From CALMFG01 sp963666035 (GTDB lineage Bacteria > Bacillota > Clostridia > Christensenellales > CALMFG01), in assembly GCA_963666035.2 (NCBI GenBank), contig CAXXJI010000004.1, positions 196,984 to 260,983 of the forward strand: a DNA stretch of 64,000 nt. Reading direction: 5' to 3'. Positions within the stretch are counted from its first letter, which is position 1. Each line of letters begins with the position of its first letter. Positions 60,182-64,000 of this stretch are shown piece after piece. The notes under the pieces were generated by a model. It was not told the DNA's origin. It was given only the letters and a program-made list of their open reading frames with translations, and did not search any database. Position numbers and translations under genes: made by a program.

Positions 60182-60892
60182 CTAGAAAGTCAGCACTCTG
60201 GCCAGAATAAACATGGCATAGGTCACTGCGATACCGATAAACGCGCCGAGCACCACTTCCCACACGCTGTGCACCTTGGTTTCCAACCGGCTTTCCGCCA
60301 CAATCAGTGCTAAAATCAGCGTGACCATCGAGACGATAATCTGATTGGAAATCAGTGTGACCGCCATAAACAGCGCAAAAGCAATCGCCGTATGTCCGCT
60401 GGGCATCCCGCCCTGCAGATAATTGACGTTTTTGCCCGCCTGCCGCGATTTAAGCGCCACCACGACCACCACCACTACCGCTAAAGCGGCAAACGTGATA
60501 TGTGCCGAGAGATCTGAGAAAAAAGCCAATGAGGTTAATCGAAACGAACTGATTTTTCGGAAGAAGACCAGATAGCCGACCACCAAAGCATTCACCGCCG
60601 TCAACACCACCGCGCCCGCCGCCACATTTTTGGCGATACGTGCCAACTCGTGGTATTCGTCGGTGATTAAATCGACAATCGCTTCCACCGCCGTGTTTAA
60701 AAGCTCGGCCAGCATCACCAGCGTAATCGATATGACAATGGCGATGAGTTCAAAGCGTGTAACATGCAGCAAAATGCTCCCCACGATGACCACCAAGGCC
60801 ACCGCAAAGTGAATTTTCATGTTCTTTTCGGTTTTAAAAGCATGGATAATACCGCTTAAAGCATGATTCATGCTGTCGATCATTCGTTTCAA
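60182..60892 (-). CDS. dgkA: Diacylglycerol/undecaprenol kinase fused to a PAP2 phosphatase
   Basis: Two membrane enzymes joined in 236 residues. The N-terminal half (1-105) is a DgkA-type kinase with its catalytic helix AELLNTAVEAIVDLI (Glu63, Glu70). In Gram-positives this family phosphorylates undecaprenol. The C-terminal half (120-236) is a PAP2 phosphatase: MPSGHTA at 163-169 and ESRLETKVHSVWEVV at 200-214, where the final acid of SRx5HxxxD is Glu. The kinase makes and the phosphatase removes a lipid phosphate, so the fusion suggests a switch on the carrier lipid pool. It starts four bases inside the end of ybeY (ATGA). Confidence 0.88.
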   Translation of the reverse strand: MKRMIDSMNHALSGIIHAFKTEKNMKIHFAVALVVIVGSILLHVTRFELIAIVISITLVMLAELLNTAVEAIVDLITDEYHELARIAKNVAAGAVVLTAVNALVVGYLVFFRKISSFRLTSLAFFSDLSAHITFAALAVVVVVVVALKSRQAGKNVNYLQGGMPSGHTAIAFALFMAVTLISNQIIVSMVTLILALIVAESRLETKVHSVWEVVLGAFIGIAVTYAMFILARVLTF

Positions 60893-61329
60893 CCTGTTTT
60901 CTCCTTCAATCTCTCCAATATTTCGCGCTGTGCCTGCCGCATCTTCATTTCATCTTCTTCGGTTTTATGGTCATACCCCAACAGATGTAAACATCCGTGT
61001 ATGGTCAAAAAAGCGATTTCCCGCGAGACGCTCTGTCCATACCGTCTGGCCTGTTTTCGCGCGACCGCCAAAGCAATCGCCAGATCGCCAAAAAAACCAT
61101 TGTCGCCGGAAAAGTCGTCCGATGCTGGAAAAGAAATGACATCCGTCACTTTTTCAACTTTTCGGTATTCTCCGTTTAAACGTCCTATTTCTCGTCGGCT
61201 TGTGAACAAAAGTGCAATTTCAAAGCTCTTGTGACCGCAATATGCAAACGTTTCAGCGGCGGCAATTTCCGCTGTTTTCTCCAACCTGGGGCGAATATGG
61301 AATAGGCCCTTATATACGAATTCTACCAT
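60889..61329 (-). CDS. ybeY: Endoribonuclease YbeY
   Basis: YbeY is a metal-dependent RNase for 16S rRNA 3' end processing and ribosome quality control. The zinc motif HGCLHLLGYDH is at about residues 112-122, preceded by TDVISFPASDDF. Length is 146 residues. Its stop overlaps the next gene by four bases, and the PgpH-like gene ends seven bases upstream. Confidence 0.95.
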   Translation of the reverse strand: MVEFVYKGLFHIRPRLEKTAEIAAAETFAYCGHKSFEIALLFTSRREIGRLNGEYRKVEKVTDVISFPASDDFSGDNGFFGDLAIALAVARKQARRYGQSVSREIAFLTIHGCLHLLGYDHKTEEDEMKMRQAQREILERLKEKTG

Positions 61330-61335
61330 AGTGTT

Positions 61336-63528
61336 CTATTTTTGTACCTGCCCGCTTAAATTATATTTGTATTTTACACGTTTATGGGATGCATTTTCCA
61401 GTGTTATCGTAAAAATATTTGCGCAAATACCAAGTTCTTTTCGGGTCAACGGGCAATCGTCCAAAAGTCCGTGATTGAACTTTTCCACCACCAGCGAATT
61501 CACCCGGTCACGGCGATGCTCGGGCGATATTTCCCCAGCCGAGCGCAAAGCGGCTTCCACCGTGTCCGCTATCATCAAAATTCCAGCTTCCTTGGTGCTG
61601 GGATTATCAAAAGGATATCGGAACAAATCCTCATCCACTTTGGGATTGACTTCTTTTTCTTTGTAATAAAAGTTAGGAATCAATGCATTGCCGTGATGCT
61701 GTGAGATAATTTCAATCACATCTCTTGGCAGTCCGTCTGCCTTTGCCATCCGTACACTCGCTTCAACGTGTCCAATGATAATGCCCGCGGATTCGATGTT
61801 GGACAGCCCTTCGTGCATATTGCCTTCCGAGATGTTTTCGGTAAAATATAATGGGTTTTCAAGTTTCCCGATATCATGATAAAGTGCCGCCACCCGTACC
61901 AGAAGCCCGTTGGCCCCCAGCGCATCTGCCGCCCGCTCGGCCAGATTGGCCACCATGCTGGAATGATAAAACGTACCTGGCGCTTCCAGCATCAAGCGTT
62001 GCAAGACTTTGCGGTTGGTGTTGGAGAGCTCCAAAAGCTTGGCTTGTGTCGCCATGCCGAAAATCGTTTCAAACAGCGGCAGCAGCCCGATGGCGATGAT
62101 TCCGTTGACCAGACACGCAAACAAAACCCAGAGTGAACGCGCCACAATATCATGAATATTCAGCGAACATAAAATTCCAAGAGAAACGATGGTCACCACG
62201 CCGACAAGCCCAGCCAAAAAAGAAGCCTGAATCATCGCGGAGCGATGTGATGCGTTTTTTAAGAACAGCGGAACCGCAAAACCTGTCAACGCAACCAAGA
62301 TGATTCGTTCAAAATCCAGCGCGGATACCTGCCCTTTTTCCCACACGATGATGGCCGCAAACACCAGTGTTAAGGCCATATTGAACGAGAGTGCTATCCT
62401 TCTGCCGACGAGAACGGTGCACATAATAACGGCAAAAAGCGTCAGCATCACTTCGGATTGATATTCTTCCGAAAGCGTCATTACCGCCACCGATAAAAGC
62501 ATAATCAGCGCCAGAATAGCGCTGAGCTTAAAGCGCTTAAAATATCCGACTTCAAAGATGGACATGCTCACAAAAAAACCGAAGAAAACCAGCGCCAAAA
62601 ACAACAGTAAACTTAAATAAAGACTTGCGGTGATGGAGCGGATTGCCGTCAATCCCAAAGATTCCAGCATGGCATATTGCGCTTCGGTTACTACTTCGCC
62701 TTTCAGCGTGATGTTTTGTCCCTGTTTATAAACTACAGGCGAAACCGACTCACGTGCCTCTGCTTTCAGCCGGTTTGTGGTCGCTTCGTCCAGTTGAATA
62801 TATGGAGTTACATAGTCGTCTACCGCGAGATTTGCAAAAGACAAAACGTTTTCCGAGAAAAAGTAAGTCACCGCCAGTTCGTCTTTGACAGCCTGCCTAT
62901 AATCCAATTCAGTCAGCATCACACCCAATTCAAATTCATGAGTCGATAAAATCTGGTGGAGCTTTTGTGAAACCGATGTCAGCTCATCTGTGCTCAGCGA
63001 TGCGATGGCAACCGCACATGTTTCGCTGTAATCGAGTGTCGCCAGTGAACATATCGTTTTCAGGTCGGATTCACTTAAAAATTCGGTCCAGGGAATCTCA
63101 TCCGGTGCCGCATTCAACGTTTCAATTTGATTCCGTTTGGATACGGATGCGTTAAAAACGCGGATATATGTTTCCTCGGCATATTTGCGCGCATTTTCCA
63201 GCCGAGAAAAGAATAGCGAGATATCCGACAGCATATCTTCTTTAGCCGAGCTCGATTCCGTATAGACAGGAGCGACTGCATTTTCCGCGATTTCCCTTAA
63301 TTGTTCGGTGGTAACCGTGTCCGTAATGTCACTGGGCGCGGTAACGGTTTCGGCCGCCAGTGCCCCTACCACCATGTTCTCCCGGCTTGGCGAAAGCAGG
63401 CCTGCGATGATCGCAAAAGAAAAAACAAGCGTGATTAAAGTGACGACAAAACCGATGCGTTTGCCGCGATGATTACCAATATCCCGGGCAATACGGCGCA
63501 ATGCCTTTTTGTCCGATTTTCGGGTCAC
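61336..63528 (-). CDS. pgpH: PgpH-type 7TM-HD phosphodiesterase
   Basis: A 730-residue membrane protein whose relatives hydrolyse cyclic di-AMP. One helix at about 25-43 is followed by an outside 7TMR-HDED domain (about 60-285), then about seven helices (SLYLSLLLFLALVFFGFFVSM and on, 290-480), and a cytoplasmic HD domain with FYHSSMVANLAERAADALG, ALYHDIGKLENPLYF (His-Asp) and GHVEASVRMA, ISQHHGN. The metal residues are intact. It sits between phoH and ybeY as in other Bacillota. c-di-AMP control of turgor and wall growth is the expected role. Confidence 0.92.
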   Translation of the reverse strand: MTRKSDKKALRRIARDIGNHRGKRIGFVVTLITLVFSFAIIAGLLSPSRENMVVGALAAETVTAPSDITDTVTTEQLREIAENAVAPVYTESSSAKEDMLSDISLFFSRLENARKYAEETYIRVFNASVSKRNQIETLNAAPDEIPWTEFLSESDLKTICSLATLDYSETCAVAIASLSTDELTSVSQKLHQILSTHEFELGVMLTELDYRQAVKDELAVTYFFSENVLSFANLAVDDYVTPYIQLDEATTNRLKAEARESVSPVVYKQGQNITLKGEVVTEAQYAMLESLGLTAIRSITASLYLSLLLFLALVFFGFFVSMSIFEVGYFKRFKLSAILALIMLLSVAVMTLSEEYQSEVMLTLFAVIMCTVLVGRRIALSFNMALTLVFAAIIVWEKGQVSALDFERIILVALTGFAVPLFLKNASHRSAMIQASFLAGLVGVVTIVSLGILCSLNIHDIVARSLWVLFACLVNGIIAIGLLPLFETIFGMATQAKLLELSNTNRKVLQRLMLEAPGTFYHSSMVANLAERAADALGANGLLVRVAALYHDIGKLENPLYFTENISEGNMHEGLSNIESAGIIIGHVEASVRMAKADGLPRDVIEIISQHHGNALIPNFYYKEKEVNPKVDEDLFRYPFDNPSTKEAGILMIADTVEAALRSAGEISPEHRRDRVNSLVVEKFNHGLLDDCPLTRKELGICANIFTITLENASHKRVKYKYNLSGQVQK

Positions 63529-64000
63529 CTATTTTCTCCTTTGCCCATTGGTTTTATCATATTTCTCATACGCTTTGATGATGCGCTGCACCAAGCGATG
63601 ACGCACCACGTCCTTGTGCGTAAAATGGATGATGCCGATATCTTCGATATTTTTAAGTACATTGATCGCATGCAAAAGCCCCGAAGCCGACGGTTTGGGC
63701 AGGTCAATCTGAGTGATATCTCCGGTGACGATCACGCTGGACCCCTCGCCAAAACGCGTTAAAAACATCTTCATCTGCTCCTGCGTGGTATTCTGCGCTT
63801 CATCTAATATGATAAACGAATCCGACAGCGTGCGTCCGCGCATATACGCCAGCGGCGCGACTTCAATCACACCGTTTTCAATATGACGCGCAAATGTATC
63901 CGGTCCTAAAAAGTCATACAACGCATCATAAAGCGGCCGAAGATACGGGTCCACCTTGTTTTGCAAATCACCGGGTAGAAAGCCCAGCTTCTCTCCCGCT
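63529..64000 (-). CDS. phoH: PhoH-family ATPase, C-terminal fragment
   Basis: The end of a PhoH-like P-loop protein; the N-terminal part with Walker A lies outside the window. The frame runs open to the last base. Seen are GEKLGFLPGDLQNKVDPYLRPLYDAL, the Walker B-like DSFIILDEAQNTT, TRFGEGSSVIVTGDITQIDLP, and the family's end VVRHRLVQRIIKAYEKYD. A TTG at 63966 is internal. PhoH proteins are ATPases with an RNA-related role that is not settled. The fragment begins the pgpH-ybeY-dgkA-cdd-era-recO series. Confidence 0.95.
   Translation of the reverse strand, partial: AGEKLGFLPGDLQNKVDPYLRPLYDALYDFLGPDTFARHIENGVIEVAPLAYMRGRTLSDSFIILDEAQNTTQEQMKMFLTRFGEGSSVIVTGDITQIDLPKPSASGLLHAINVLKNIEDIGIIHFTHKDVVRHRLVQRIIKAYEKYDKTNGQRRK

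Overview
The window looks like a chromosomal segment of an anaerobic, low-to-mid-GC Bacillota bacterium of class Clostridia. The support is gene content and order: a type 1B dihydroorotate dehydrogenase pair (pyrK-pyrD), a SCIFF-type radical SAM maturase, tig-clpP-clpX, rpsO-pnp, mutS-mutL-miaA-hfq-(methionine gamma-lyase-like)-lexA, pyruvate phosphate dikinase, and phoH-pgpH-ybeY-dgkA-cdd-era-recO. A genus cannot be named from the sequence alone.

Layout. 1-4.7 kb: the end of a pyrimidine operon (carB 3' end, pyrK, pyrD, pyrE), followed without a break by a SCIFF-maturase-like radical SAM protein and a gamma-class carbonic anhydrase. 4.7-8.1 kb, minus strand: tig, clpP and clpX, with a CtsR-like operator in front of clpP. 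8.2-14.2 kb: a surface-glycan island (initiating sugar transferase, HpcH/HpaI aldolase, D-2-hydroxyacid dehydrogenase, three glycosyltransferases). 14.2-24.1 kb: gpsA, an endonuclease IV-like TIM-barrel protein, an M24 peptidase, efp, a membrane-anchored NlpC/CHAP-like protein, rpsO with a long leader hairpin, pnp, a HEAT-methyltransferase fusion and a MurG homologue. 24.3-33.6 kb: an ECF S component, the mismatch-repair/tRNA-modification/Hfq cluster, LexA with two SOS boxes, and a tyrosine recombinase with a perfect 12-6-12 inverted repeat beside its promoter. 33.7-38.8 kb: rnhA, proC, tRNA-Trp, purB, an MBL-fold hydrolase and miaB.

38.9-51.8 kb is accessory in character and is punctuated by tRNA genes. 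A seven-tRNA array (Pro, Glu, CAT, Asp, Phe, Thr, Tyr) is followed by three tandem PH-like membrane proteins, a KTSC protein, a NYN-LOTUS protein, a JAMM/DUF4329-like protein with a co-translated membrane partner, and tRNA-Thr/tRNA-Pro. The 3' end of that tRNA-Pro, with its terminator, is duplicated around a hairpin-rich insert. An Imm5-like immunity protein, hydrolases, an AT-rich four-helix membrane protein, an SDR enzyme, a lipase-like protein and a YfcC-type carrier come next. 51.9-64 kb returns to core genes: a 1084-residue M23-peptidase surface protein, ppdK, recO, era, cdd, a DgkA-PAP2 fusion, ybeY, a PgpH-type HD phosphodiesterase and the end of phoH.

Four genes (pyrD, mutL, the DUF4329-like gene and, less surely, its membrane partner) are each restored by removing one base, mostly from a homopolymer. 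Assembly error is more likely than gene decay for pyrD and mutL. No CRISPR array, rRNA, prophage or intact insertion sequence was seen. The strongest candidates for something undescribed are the PH-like triplicate and NYN-LOTUS/KTSC/JAMM gene set between the two tRNA groups, the duplicated tRNA-tail element, and the glycan island that carries its own aldolase and dehydrogenase.
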